Assembly: GCA_916700875.1 (NCBI GenBank)
Contig: CAKAKS010000067.1
Span: 2,471,409 to 2,535,408, forward strand
Reading direction: 5' to 3'
Source of the DNA: Sebastes aleutianus
Taxonomy: Eukaryota; Chordata; Actinopteri; Perciformes; Sebastidae
Length of the DNA: 64,000 bases
Numbering within the stretch: position 1 is the first letter of the stretch; the number at the start of each line of letters is the position of its first letter. A program made the position numbers and the translations under genes. The notes under the pieces are model-generated. The model was not told the DNA's origin. It did no database searches and saw nothing but the letters and a program-made list of their open reading frames with translations. This document shows, piece by piece, positions 34,095 to 46,003 of this stretch.

Positions 34095-34951
34095 GGCCCC
34101 GTTCAGACCTGGTATTAGCATGCGTCCTCAGTGATTGGATCACAAGTGGACAGCTCTAAGTACAGGTGTGAACGCACTCAAGACGCATTGAGGACGCATT
34201 GAGATCGGATCATTCAGACCACATTCAGAGGTGGTCTGGGCCACATATGGCCACATTCTTTTAGCAGTGTGTACGCGAATGCGTCCTGGGCCACATTAAG
34301 GATCGCCTACCCAACTGACATCCAGCTGGGATCCGCGCCCTCATGTGAACAGACAGGCAGACACGGGCGCTTGTCAGCATGGAAACGGCCTCTGTGCTCT
34401 ACTGTATTCTGTCGGTACAACTGAATTTTATTAAAATATATCTTGTTTATAGGCTACATATCAGACTAGGCACAGGAACTGCTTTATTATCATACTGTCG
34501 GAGATGTGACGCTGTTTTTGTTCCGCTGCTTTGTGCGGAGCTGACACCCGACCAACCGCCTGTTCTCTGTCCTCCCCGGCTCTCTGGAGCGCTGTACCCC
34601 GCTGTTGTCTGGCAAAAAGCAGCGGTGTCGGCGGCGCGGAGGTCCCTGGGGACCGCCGGTACAATAACCTTTTATTTTGATGTTAATACAATGTACCAGA
34701 ATTCATGAATATGTAGGATATTAATACGGACATTCCTGTAATATAACGTCACAACGGCTGCTGTATTAGCTGTGTGTTTACTAGGTGTTTATTTGCATAT
34801 AGAGCGGGGAAGTGAGATCGAATCACAAGTGGTCACTGAAGACGCATGTGGAGACGCATTCTAATGCCAGGTGTGAACAGACGTACTTAAAGCTGTCCAT
34901 TTGTGATCCGGTCACTGAGGACGCATGTTAATACCAGGTCTGAACAGGGCC
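34095..34951. mobile_element. Long-inverted-repeat element, copy 1 (partner at 48561-49390)
   Basis: The left end ggccccgttcagacctggta, continuing ttagcatgcgtcctcagtga, is mirrored by the right end as reverse complement (catgttaataccaggtctga then acagggcc). The inverted repeats extend about 65-70 bp, through ggatcacaagtggacagct. About 857 bp long, with no transposase. Flanking duplications are not clear. Confidence 0.85.
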
Positions 34952-37147
34952 TGTATTTATGTGGGCGGATGTGATTTTGTTTGTGTACATTTGCAAGTTT
35001 TGCCTACAGCCCCCTTCAGATTATATATCATTATGAACCATTAGGAACACAGGCCTGTATGTCAACAATAACAGACAAACAATTTCCTATAGTTAAGCAA
35101 GTTAAATACAGGAAATTAAGAGAAACGGTGCATCCGCTCAGCAGAGAGCATGAGAGAGATTTATAGTGAAATAATAAAAGCAGGATAATATTGTGAGGAA
35201 AGACAACTTAATGCTTTTAAAGTAGGAAGTTTGGTGATGTAATAATTACATGTAATTACATGGTGCCAGTAAGTAAGTTCAGCCTGAAGACTTTTAAGCC
35301 TGATATTTAATTGAAGCCAGAAACTGAAAAAACAACCTGTGGTGAGAACATATTACGCTGTCTAGGGTTAAGAGGAGGGTGTCATTGTTTTATTCCAGCA
35401 CGTCCACCTATGTCAACATGCTGATGATCAGAACACTTAAGTCCGTTCATTAAGCATTACACCTGACCTCTGATCACCGTACTTCATGTATGCGTTTTAG
35501 AGAAGAGACTGTTCCGAATGACATTGTCTGTAAGGCCGTAAAACAAAGTTAATATAAAAACAATAATGAGCATCCTTGCTGTATCAGAGTACTGGCCCTA
35601 ATCCTTACTGTCTCGCTGAGCTGATGCAAAGAACAGCAGAACACTTAGCTATTCTGTTTCACATCCTCTACCTAATCCCCCTACATTGATGAGCCAATCA
35701 ACTTCCCGCAGGCAGGCGAGGTGCGGTGTTATAGTCGCCGGTAAATGCCTGTGGTGCTCCTGGCTTTAAACAGGGAGGAGGATCTTTAAAACTCCCATTA
35801 GCTTGATTAAGACATACCTAAGCAATTTCCTGTGCAGAGTGGGATTCTTTGATTGATTTTGATATTCCCCGGGATTTGCGACGAGACCGGTGTCTGATTC
35901 GAGCGCATCAACAATGCGGGGAGTTTAATCTGCGCTCAAAGCTGTGGGCTTAAGTCGGTACTCAAAACAACACAGATGAGCCAAACAGCCTCTTGGGAGT
36001 CGCCGTTAATCCCCGCAAATGTCTGCTCCAACAACAGCAAACAAAAGGTGGAATGAGGAAAGATAACATCTTTTGACTGAGAACATTACAGATCTCCTGG
36101 CACATCATGCACAGAACGCAGTGTGTTTTTTTCTGGGTATTATGACCAAGCAGAGATGTGAGAGTGAGGAGAGAAACATAAGACAGAGGAACAAGTGGAA
36201 ATAGCCATCAGCCGGGATGCAACAACCAGCTGGGTGTTTTTATGTTTTATGTTCTGGCTTGATTTCAGCCCCGAGAGAGGGAACAGATTTGGGTGAAAAC
36301 TTCAACGGGCATATGGTGCAGCCCTGTCAGAGTCTTTGCCGTGGCATTTGACAGCACACAGGCAACCAGCGGCTGCTTAGCAACAAGCTCTCTGGCCCTG
36401 AGACCTGGCACCGACACCTGGTATCCTGTTGGCGGAGGTTTGCACCACCTGTGCCAGCTGTCAGTCAAAGCCTATACTGAGGAGGTGTCACCAAAGTTTT
36501 ATTCCCAACAACATCGCCTTTCGTTCTGTGTGTTTCCACCTCCCCGATTCTGTTTACTGGACCACTGTTGGCTGCTCACATCAGTATGCTAAACTCTACA
36601 TGTTTCTAAGCCTGTTGCATCATTGTTCAACATTCTGCCTGCTTCTGTGTCTGCGCCATTCCTCAACAAATGGTCTCTACACTTGTTCTTGATGTGCCAG
36701 GAATGGGGAAATTGCTTGTTTATTTAGTTGGAATGGAAACGCTAGGAACATACACAGCATCCCTCTCTATTTTTCAAAGCCTGATGAATGCAAAAGCATG
36801 ACGGAAGATTTTCACAGACCGTCTGGAAAGAATTAGACGATATTTCAAAAACAAATATGATGCAATACATCACGTAGGGACTGAGATGTTTCCCACAATA
36901 ACGATGAAGAACTTTTCTGATAATGGAAGATCCAAATGTGTTTCTACAGTAGTTTGAAGCGAAATGCAAAAACCACGCAAAACTGGGAGAACTTTGGGGT
37001 CTTACATCACTATGTTAGTCAGTCATTGGCTGCCTGTTGCAGGAGATTCACAAATTTGCCTCCTCAGTCATTTAACTATTGTAAATGATGCCCTTTGTGT
37101 CAAAACATGACTCGACCAGTTGCTTCTTTCTAGTGAAAAGTGTGAAG

Positions 37148-38061
37148 TTAAAGGGACTGTATGTGATTTTTTACAAATATAAATGTTTTTTGATAATTTT
37201 TTATTTCCAATGTGTGAACAGGTTGTAACCTAACCTTCCGCGACTTTCTGGGTTTCCTCTATCAGCCCGTAGACTGCTTTTAATGTGAAGAATGCAGGCC
37301 TGTTTTTCTTGGAAAATCCAAGGGATATGATGTCATGCGTGCTCGCGAGTGCCGTTACTCTCTTCAGCTCCTCTACAGGGCCAACAGTGTGTAACCATTG
37401 CTAACGTTCGGTTAGAAATGGAGTCCGAAAAAAAAAAAAAAAAAAATTATATCTAATGAAGCACGTCTCGTAAAACAGGAATGTGACCCGGTGACGTCGG
37501 AGGAAAACTAGTGTTGTGGGAGTGTGTGTGGACGTGGGAAGTGATGCGAGAGAGAGAGAGCGGCGGCGCGTGTGTGAGAGTTAGTTTAGCTTTGAGAACG
37601 TCAAGTGAATGTATACGGTTGAAGTTGCAGTTTGGGTAGAAATAAGTGCTGCAGCTCCTCACGACCATCAGCGGTTTCACGTGTCTTTTTCTCTGCTGCT
37701 GAGTGGAGTGACGGGGGTTGACTCCGGAGCGAGTACCGTTATCGACTCCGGCCCAGGAGACCAAAACTACGGTGTCTCCCTTGTGCCTTCTGAACACGAT
37801 CAGGTGGCTGAAGCAGGAAAAGTTAACACTAGGATCAACATGGGCCGGGCCTTCGATTCATGGAGAGACCTCCGTTTGGTCAGCTAACATTACTGCCAAG
37901 CAGTTGAAATATAGTGATATTGTGGTTTTAGCTGCTCGTGTGTTTCGTCTCACTGTTTTGACCGATGCTCGCTCACATCTACCAATAGGACGCCGATTGT
38001 CGTTGACTTAGCAGCCACAGGTCTCACTGTCAATTTCTGATTCTCACATAAAGCCCCTTAA
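37148..38061. mobile_element. TTAA-bounded element next to a pard3 donor
   Basis: The left end ttaaagggactgtatgtga and the right end tcacataaagccccttaa are imperfect inverted repeats. Both ends are TTAA (37148-37151 and 38058-38061), the signature of piggyBac-type insertion, though the TTAA may also be part of the TIR. It includes an A18 run near 37430 and a GA-rich stretch at 37550. The 92-97 aa frames inside show no transposase motif. Confidence 0.7.
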
Positions 38062-38119
38062 AGTTAAAACACAGACTCTCTGGGCACTAAAGTAGTTTGT
38101 CCCATCTTCTCCACCTCAC

Positions 38120-38538
38120 CTTTCTTTAGCTGGATGTTGAGCCTCCTCCCGACTTTTTTGGTATATCCTGCTGTTGGCGTGGCGTTTAGCCCCCTCTGAG
38201 GCGAGGGGGTGTGTCCCGTTGGCGGCTTGGCTGCCGAGACTCCCGGGTGATTCAGAGGGGGGTAGCCGTCACCAGTCGGGTCTGGGTGAGCGTGGGATTG
38301 AGGATGCGGATGGGAGTGTGGGTGTGTTTGGGAACCGTGCCGGGACATCCTGTGCGGCGCGTGGTCCACGCCGGAGACGGTGCTGCCGGTCAGGGAGTCG
38401 GGGCTGAAACGGCCCGAGGCGTACGCCGGGTTCCTCTCGGCGTGGGACAGCTGCTCGTAGTGGGCCTTCATGGACGACGGCACCACGTGGAACATGATGA
38501 CAGGAGAGCGCATGGCCTGACGGAACATGTTCTGAGCT
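38120..38538 (-). CDS. pard3: pard3 exon: end of PDZ1, His/Pro-rich linker, start of PDZ2
   Basis: This is the largest visible exon (419 bp; acceptor tttccatcccag, donor AAAG|GTGAGG). It begins AQNMFRQAMRSPVIMFHVVP, the last PDZ1 helix and strand. A linker follows, containing HYEQLSHAERNPAYASGRFS and then a histidine/proline-rich run (SQTHPHSHPHPQSHAHPDP). It closes with KKVGRRLNIQLKKG, the first strand of PDZ2. Mammalian PARD3 has a less histidine-rich linker of similar size here. A TTAA-bounded transposon lies 58 bp beyond the donor in the following intron. Confidence 0.96.
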
Positions 38539-40354
38539 CTGGGATGGAAAAGAGAGGGAGGGAGAGATTTGAAAGGAGGATGAGAGGAAGAGAGAGGGAT
38601 TTCAGCCCTAAATACTTCTCTCAGCAACTGTTAACACAGTCTTGTCTGCACAAACTTGCCCAGTGAAGCAGCCTGATGTTTCTCTCTCTCACACACAGCT
38701 ATATAAATAAAATCCATCTTCGCCCACCTGAACATTCTGACATGTTAATTAATACTTATTGCCAGCGTGAGCGGCTCTAAAAAGAGACCGAACCCTCCCC
38801 GACAGCTCCATCGCATAATCCCCTCATTTGGCTCCAGATGAAGGAGACCTCTATCCGTCGGATAGTTTGCAGAAAATCCTCTTTTAAACCCGCTTTCGGC
38901 GTGAGCTCATGTACAGTAGGTGTGAATGGAAACTTATGTTGGCTGTCAGCACCCTGTAACAGCGGAGCCTGGTTAGCACCACCTGTTTCAATAAAGCAGG
39001 CTTTGGTATGGCTCTTCCCTTGCCGCCCCCCCTGACAGCTGCACAGACGTTCTGGAAAATGCCGGGGCCCCAGAATTCCTACGGCTCCCCCGGCCCCCTG
39101 AATGACAACTAAAACGTGGCCCCCAAGAGAATTTGGTTGTGAAATTCCGGGACCATTTTTTCCCAGCCACTAATAACCTCCCCTGTGGGTCTCGTCTCGG
39201 CATCTTACCATGTCAGGCTGAATTGAGTGGCAGACAAGATGTAATGTGTTAAATAACAACTGTTGACGCTCTTGTAACGACACTATCTATAGAGGACTTA
39301 TTCCCGTCCATTACATGACTCATGGCTCAACAGCACGGTTGGTTGGGACACCATAACCTCAGAATCTGGGATTTAAGATTCATCCAAATTATTATTATTA
39401 TTTCTCACAAGTACTCACAGTGGCAGATACTGACTTAACTTAACTTTACAATGATTTGTGCAATAATTTATCCGTGCAATAATCTGACATTAATACTGCA
39501 TTTAAACTGAACATTTCAAAATGTCTTAAATGTTTAATAACCATTTGTTAATCATTAATACATACTTAATATTGCATATAGAATGTTATAATGTGTGCAC
39601 AGTAAACTGATAATAAATACTTTACTAATGCAATCTCAATGTATGCTATGATACATTCACATACAATTATTTCATATTACACAAACTAATAATAAAATAA
39701 CAGACATTATAGCATTACTAACAATTAGTAAACATTAATTATCATTTAATTGTTTAATAGAAAAATAAATATCAACTAAGTCCAATTAACTATCAATTTA
39801 TCATTTATTAATGATGGTTATTATAAAGTGTTCACACTGTTTGATGTCCATATTTGTACATTTTTATTTTTATTATTAATTTATATCTGCAAATATTGTT
39901 ATATATAGTAGTATTATGTACATAAATTACATTTTACATGCTCTTTTATTTCTTCTTTCTTTCCATTTTTTATTTATTTATGTATAAGAGCAGCTGTAAT
40001 GTTCCAATTTCCCCCGGGGATTATTATTATATTATCATTATTATTATTATTATATATGTGATAGCTTTGGTTTAATCGCCTGGCGTTTACCTACAGTAGA
40101 TTTCTTCCTCCACTTCAATACAAATGAAACAAGTAGTCCCTTTTTTTGGACTGCATGTTCTTAGTATTATCCAGAATACAGGGACAGCTACTGAAGTGAA
40201 ACTCCATTGTGTTGGAGTGGAGATTAAAATGTAGATGAAAATCTCAGAGATAAGACATTTCAAAGCCTCAACAAATAAAACCAAAACTATCTGCATGGCT
40301 ACATACTAACTAGATAAGAGGCAAGTGGAAACTATATACAGTCAAGTGTGGCTT

Positions 40355-40811
40355 TACAGATCAGCCATAACATTAAGCCCACTGACAGGTGAAGAGAATA
40401 ACATTGACTATCTCGTTACAATGGCACCTGGCAGTGGGGGGGGGGGGGGGGTATATTAGACAGCAAGTGAACATTTTGAACTTTGAACTTTGTGTTGGAA
40501 GCAGAAAAAATGGGCCAGTGTAAGGATGTGAGAGACTTTCACAAGGACTCGGCCTCCAAATTCTCCAGATCTCAATCCAATGGAGCATCTGTGGGATGTG
40601 CTGGACAAATGAGTCCGATCCACAGAGGCCCCACCTCGCAATTTACAGGACTTAAAGGATCTGCTACTGATGGCTTGGTGCCAGATACCACAGCAGACCT
40701 TCAGAGGTCTAGTGGAGTCCATGCCTCGACGGATCAGGGCTGTTCTGGTGGCAAAAGGGGGACCTACTCAATATTAGGCAGGTGGTCATAATGTTATGGC
40801 TGATCGGTGTA
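40355..40811 (+). pseudogene. Internally deleted Tc1/mariner transposon
   Basis: The left terminus tacagatcagccataacatt and the right terminus (reverse complement tacaccgatcagccataaca) are inverted. The 3' part encodes, in one frame with an internal stop, PNSPDLNPMEHLWDVLD followed by RSTEAPPRNLQDLKDLLLMA and ESMPRRIRAVLVAKGG. This is the C-terminal end of a Tc1/mariner DDE transposase with the PDLNP.EHLWD block. The helix-turn-helix and first two catalytic aspartates are missing because the element jumps at about 40545 from its 5' leader to its 3' end. A G18 run sits at about 40434-40451. Non-autonomous and inactive. Confidence 0.88.
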
Positions 40812-40880
40812 TATATATATATATATATAAAAAATATATATATACACACCGATCCACCATAACATTATGACCATCTGCCT
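40776..40880. repeat. Mariner-end palindrome around a TA microsatellite
   Basis: The right end of the preceding element (40776-40811, aggcaggtggtcataatgtt ...) is followed by about 30 bp of TA/A-rich DNA and then by a second copy of the same end in reverse complement (40843-40880, ... aacattatgaccatctgcct). The arms are about 36 bp with a few mismatches. Confidence 0.92.
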
Positions 40881-40997
40881 TTATATATATATATATATTT
40901 TTTTTTCTTATTTCTTTAATAATTTGGGTGAACAGACCCTTTAAATTACTGCATGTAAAGTCCCATGAGACAGAAATGCATCATCATAATACACCTA

Positions 40998-41064
40998 TGT
41001 GTGTGTGTGTGTGTGCATGTGTGTGCGTGCGTGCGTGCGTGCGTGTGTGTGTGTGCATGTGTAC
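40998..41064. repeat. (GT)n / (GC)-interrupted microsatellite
   Basis: GT repeats with gcatgt and gcgtgc interruptions form alternating purine-pyrimidine DNA with Z-DNA potential. Confidence 0.9.
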
Positions 41065-41765
41065 TGTAGGTGGTTCTTTGCATAATAGTTGCCTTATATG
41101 TACAGTATATTGCATATGTATAATGAGGTTGAAACCAGACATTAGTATACATTTATGCTGACAGGTGAGAATCAGATCAGACACATATACTGTATACGCA
41201 TCCCTGGATTTCAGGAATTGTATTGAGCAGGTAACATTCTATACGCAGCATGGAAGCATGCACACAGCATGTATAGAAAAGAGGGAGGGGAGTTAGCAGG
41301 TGGGTTTGGTTAGGAAGGTTATGAAAGTGTGTGAACAGAGCTGAAAAAGCAGAGGCTGTGAATGTTAGGAGCCTTATTCCCATTCCTTCCAATGGAAGGA
41401 GCGAGAGAGAGAGAGAGGTGTTACAACGGGAGTCCAGCGGAGTTGCTGCTGAAACACAGGGGAATACAGGCTGAGAGGATTGCAGGGTGACCGCTTCAGC
41501 GATTGAGAGTGCGACCTACAGGAGTTAAATAGGGAAAGGTTAGCTTAGCACAGTGACAGGCTGTGTGCACTGGCAGCAGGAGTGCAGAGAGGAGGCTCAC
41601 GAAGGCATGAGGAGAGAGGATAACAGCAAGAAGAAGAAGAAGGGTTTAGGACTGGAGGTATTAGACGAGGGGAAGAAGCCAAGGTCCCAAAAAAAAGCCA
41701 AATCACACATGAACACCAGGGACCACCGGAGCTCAGCAGTGGTCTCCGGTGAGCTGCTGTCTTAC

Positions 41766-41891
41766 TGTTCAAAGCGGATGTTTCGCAGGTCTCCGTTATT
41801 GATACGGACGATGCAGTCGTTCTCCAGGAAGAGGCCCTGCTGCTCGGCCTTGCCCCCCTTCTCCAGACGCTTGACCAACAAGCCAAGAGTC
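41766..41891 (-). CDS. pard3: pard3 exon: core of PDZ1
   Basis: The 126-bp exon sits between ccttttcag|GACTCT and GAACA|GTAAGA. It encodes TLGLLVKRLEKGGKAEQQGL, then FLENDCIVRINNGDLRNIRFEQ. This carries the PDZ1 central strands and the helix-leading NDCIVRINNGDL motif. It differs from mammals mainly at QQGLFLEN versus HENLFREN. Splice phases match the flanking exons on both sides. Confidence 0.96.
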
Positions 41892-42099
41892 CTGAAAAGG
41901 TTCAAAAGTTCATGTCAACAAGATGCAAGAGGACGTCTGTGGATTCAATGTGGCTGCTTTGCTGTAGCTGAGGTAGAGAGTGCACTATAGTATGATATGT
42001 TGGAATTATAACAGTGACTTTCTTTGAGGACAAACTCTGCTAAAAAGACTGTGTGCGGAATAAAAAGAAAAATCTCCTGTACCCGTCTGTGTCTAGTGG

Positions 42100-42716
42100 T
42101 GTAATGTAACAGAACAATAACACTTTGTTACAAAACTCAAGTATTTCTTGGGAGTATATGTACTTTACTTGAGTTATTTTATTTCTGCCAACTTTAATTT
42201 TTACGCCACTACATTTCCTGAAAAAAATATACACTTTTACTTCAATACATAAGCATCTTTGTTACTCGTTACTAATACAAGCAAGCAGGTTTGGCGAATC
42301 GTGGTCCTAGCTTGCAAGTTACATAATTCACGTGACGGGCAAACAAATTGCTCTCAAAGCCGTAGTTAAGTTTCGATTTCCGCTCAAGTTCAGGCAGACT
42401 GCATGTCAGATCACGCTACACGCAATTTGCGACCACGAGGGAAAGAAAAAAACTGGATTTTGTTCTTTAAATCCTTTAATGTGAAGACCTCATTTTGTAA
42501 TGTAGCTTCCATTTTTAAGGTGGTGAACATGTTAAGAGGATTTAAATTCTGACTTGCTTGCTTTTTGATACTTGATTACAGTAAATATCAGATACTTTTA
42601 AGACGTTTACTCAAGTGATATTCTCAAAGATGGCTTTAACTTCTACTAAAGTCATTTTCTGGTTAGATATTTGTACTTTTACTCAAGTGTGGCTTTAAGG
42701 TACTTCATCTACCACA
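42100..42716. mobile_element. 'acttaagt' family insertion with 15-bp flanking direct repeat
   Basis: The 15-mer gtctgtgtctagtgg occurs exactly at 42085-42099 and 42717-42731 around the insertion. The left terminus (tagtggtgtaatgtaac) and right terminus (cttcatctaccaca) look like weak inverted ends of the cagtgg type. The element could therefore be hAT-like with an 8-9 bp duplication, the rest of the match being chance or element sequence. The body shows tactttacttgagttatttt and acttttactcaagtgtggct. Confidence 0.75.
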
Positions 42717-44943
42717 GTCTGTGTCTAGTGGCTCACCTGTCAATCCCTAAAGGCTTCTGAAGTTCACCCGAAGTCTTTGAGGCCTTTAAAGTCTTTGTAT
42801 TTTTGATCAAATGCTTTGTTGTTCTGTGGCTTGCTTTATTTCAACCTACAAAAATCTTGAATACAAAGATCCCCACGGTCAGGTGGCTATCCAACAATCA
42901 GTGTGTGCGACGTTAATGACACGCTTTTCCGGTAAAAAAAGAAAAGAAAAAGAAAGCGCAATGCCTAATTGCTGCCTGTGCTTTACCATGCGGTACTTGA
43001 AGTGAGCGTACAGTGTGGTCCTGTCATTTGCATCATCAGTGTACCAATGAGGCTTACGAGAGAAAGCAGTCCCATCACATCAGGGTGCTTTAGAGGCTGT
43101 GTGGGGGAGGCATCTATTCAACGGCAATCAACTCGCCTGTAGCTCTGCCGGGGGTCGACGCTTCGCAGGTGTTAATTTTCTAACCCCTAGGACTCCCGCG
43201 TCCCTTTTCTAAGCAAAAAAAAATAAACAAAGTGCTTCCAGAGAGCGACAGTAGGCAGCACCATTAAACAGTGATAGCAGGCGGATTGGAGCGAGGCTGG
43301 TCTATCACACCGGCAGCACTGAGCTGCATCCGTTGTCGTCCTGTAATCCGGTGTGGCAAACTGGCTTATGCCTCCCCGCACCGCCGCAGCGAGAGGCTAA
43401 CTTCACCTGAAAGGGCGCTTTGCGGATTAGAGATCCGAGTCTGAGGAAAGAAAATCAACCGCGGGTGGGAGAGACGGCACAAACCTAATCGAGTCTTCTT
43501 CGGTTTATAGTCTGTGTCCGTGTGTATCGGGGCTTTTTCTGAGGTAGTGTGAGCGAGCGTCGCCTAGGTAAATTGGGTTGATTTTAGGGTTTAATACTCG
43601 CCCTCGCCTGAGGCTTATAATTCAATATGAATGGAAATGTGATTATGGAGAGGGCAGAGAAGTTCAAGAGTTGAAAAAAGTTCAGAGACAATTCCGCTGA
43701 TTGAATTTGAGTGCGAACACAATGCGATTTGCTGTGGAGGGGCTATTTCTTTGATGAAAGCTGGGCATCTTAATCTTGGGATAACGCCTACCCTGACATT
43801 TCCCCAATAAAAGAAAAGTGCATTAGAAATGTGCTTTTAGGTTGATTAAGTCGGGCGGTGGGAAAAGTGATATGATCTTGATTTTCAATAAAGCGCGACA
43901 GTGAGTTTGTAGTCACTGATCGTGTTTGTGAGTCATACATAAAGAAAGTCCAGATATTTGTTGGCTCTGTGCTGGTGGCAGAAAACCGCTTGGCACTATA
44001 AAAACATACCAAGCAACCAATCTTAAACTGGTCTACACTGGTTTTATACATTCTTTAAATAATGAGTATAGGACCTCCATGTAAAGGTCAGCTTCGAACG
44101 ATGTTACACACTCAACAATACTGAGGTTTTTGACTGGGTCCTTGTAGTGACTGTGAAAAGCTGTATATGTACTTGGATCACAACCTCCTAAAACTGCCTC
44201 TCTTGGTAGATTTAAACCAGATGTGAAATTCCTCTAATTCCTTCACAGCTTAGTTCCAGCTGTGTATGTGTGCTTCTGAATGTGCTGCAGTTATGTGTGC
44301 GTGCGTGTGCACTGCTCAACGTACCCTTTGTAACATGTAAAGCTGATGTGACAGCAGCCAGAGAGAAAGATGACGGTCACGTGCAAACCCTAAACAAGCA
44401 TGATTGATCACTGTAAACTGGCGAAATGGCTTCATGATGCCGGCAGTGCAAACCTGTGTGTGTGTGTGTATGTGTGCATGGCATTGGGTTTATATGAGTG
44501 ATGAAGTGATTGCACATGGGCATCAAAGAGGAATGTCCGGTATGCATGTGTGTTTGCGTGTCTCAGGTGATGTAGCACACTTCTCTCCAGTATGTTTTTG
44601 CAAACCTCAAAAAGCCAAAAATTAACAAAGCCATTTTTCTTTTTTTACCAGGAACCAAATTCATCAAATGCAAGTTATTTTTTTATGAGTCTACAATAAG
44701 GCTGACAAGTCTTGAGCTAAAAGGAGTAAGTGGGCAATTTTCTTTCCTTTTTTTTTATCTAAAAGCTGTCTGTACAACTCAGGGTTCCACTGCAAAACTG
44801 ACTAAAAAGTGAAAAAGAGGAAAAAAAAAAGAAAATGACCCAACGTAAGCAAAACTAGTCTGTCTCTAATCAAACACAGCTAGTTACAATACAGAACTAT
44901 AAACATAGAGACTGAGTGTAGGTCATGATAACATGGATTGTTT

Positions 44944-45785
44944 TTAAAGGCAGAATGAGTCGGATTTGTCGGTTGTGGTTTGCAAACAACATTCGTTTGG
45001 TCAGTGCCCCTCAGCATCGGAGACCGACGCACGGCGTACCCCTCTTGCGTTTCTTTTGGATGTACCAGGGACGGCGTGTCTATATACGCTCGTTACATGC
45101 ATAGTGTCCTTTCATAAGGTCGTGGTTGACGATACCCACTAGCCACATGACTAACGATGTAACAAAATAAGTTACTTTTAGTTTCAAATGGGACACAAAC
45201 AGCAGTCTCCTGGTTGAAAGTCTTGTGTTAGTTTGACCCGTCCACGACCCCTCCCGCCCGCCCTGAACGGACTCTCATGCTATTGATACTACGTCACTTG
45301 CTCCGACCGTTGAATAACACCGTGGGTGGGTTTACATTGGAGTTAGGTGACAACCTCTGTGCGTCGGGAAACACACCTCTGGGAAACACCAGATTTAAAG
45401 TGTTGCTTTTGTGTGATTCTTTGTGGAGAAACTCAGTTTTACAGATCTGTCCATTAAATCAACTAATCGATTAGTCGTCAAAAATGTATGTATGAGTGTT
45501 TGGTCGAGGACAGCCCTAGAGCTTGGCGCTTTTTTCTGTGCCGTGTCAGCCATTTCCGTAGCCTCCTCTTCGATGCGTGCTTACGATCGATCTGGCACCC
45601 GGTCGCTACGTTTTTATAGCGTTTGACAACCAGAAACGTCCCGGACACAGCAACATAAGAAAATACATGCCGAGTCTCTGCAGATACAGACACTGCCACA
45701 CACTTCTAGTGTGTCAGAAGTGAGGATTGAGAGGGTTTTGTATGAGTCTATACATTGTTTTTTTTTTTACTCATTCTGCCTTTAA
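44944..45785. mobile_element. 842-bp TTAA-bounded element with 17-bp perfect inverted ends
   Basis: The left end ttaaaggcagaatgagt (44944-44960) and the right end actcattctgcctttaa (45769-45785) are exact reverse complements and include TTAA at both outer edges, as in piggyBac-type elements. The interior includes a segment (45170-45330) related to 21770-21950, and a short hAT-like phrase (aatcgattagtcgtca). No transposase is encoded. Confidence 0.88.
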
Positions 45786-46003
45786 TAAAATATATGAAAT
45801 GAAAAATAAAACAAAAATGTCATATACTGATGCTTCCATTGTCTACTACTACAGTAACCCTGTCTTGTACAAGTCTTAACACAGAAAGTAACTGATTTTA
45901 ATGGTGTTCTTTATTGAGACGTGTTTTAACCACTATGACCTTGTTAGATGTGTTTAAGGCCCCTGTCTGAACAGCACCACGGCTCTGCTCTGGTTATTGT
46001 TAC

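Larger units (their letters stand above)
32761..38119 (-). other. pard3: pard3 intron upstream of the PDZ2 GLGF exon
   Basis: This 5.4 kb intron holds a RecQ-like fragment (33831-33941), a long-inverted-repeat element (34095-34951) and a TTAA-bounded element (37148-38061). Bases 35170-37140 contain no repeat that I recognise. Confidence 0.6.
38539..41765 (-). other. pard3: pard3 intron within PDZ1
   Basis: This 3.2 kb intron has an AT-rich block (39400-40080) with repeated attaataat-like phrases ending tataaagtgttcac, reminiscent of old fish repeats. The mariner remnants are at 40355-40880, a GT-rich tract at 40998-41064 and a GA run at 41401-41417. Bases 38740-39200 show nothing repetitive. 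Confidence 0.55.
41892..46003 (-). other. pard3: pard3 intron within PDZ1, first part
   Basis: This 4.1 kb intron contains a 617-bp insertion flanked by a 15-bp direct repeat (42100-42716) and a TTAA-bounded element (44944-45785). Bases 42740-44940 hold no repeat I recognise. Confidence 0.6.

Noticed and set aside
38174..38666. Plus-strand frames of 77-151 codons opposite the large pard3 exon
   Set aside because: Shadow of the minus-strand coding exon 38120-38538, which has splice sites and clear Par-3 homology.
40483..40791. 102-codon frame over the mariner remnant
   Set aside because: It is the wrong frame of the transposase C-terminus; the PDLNPMEHLWD reading is in a different frame and has a stop.
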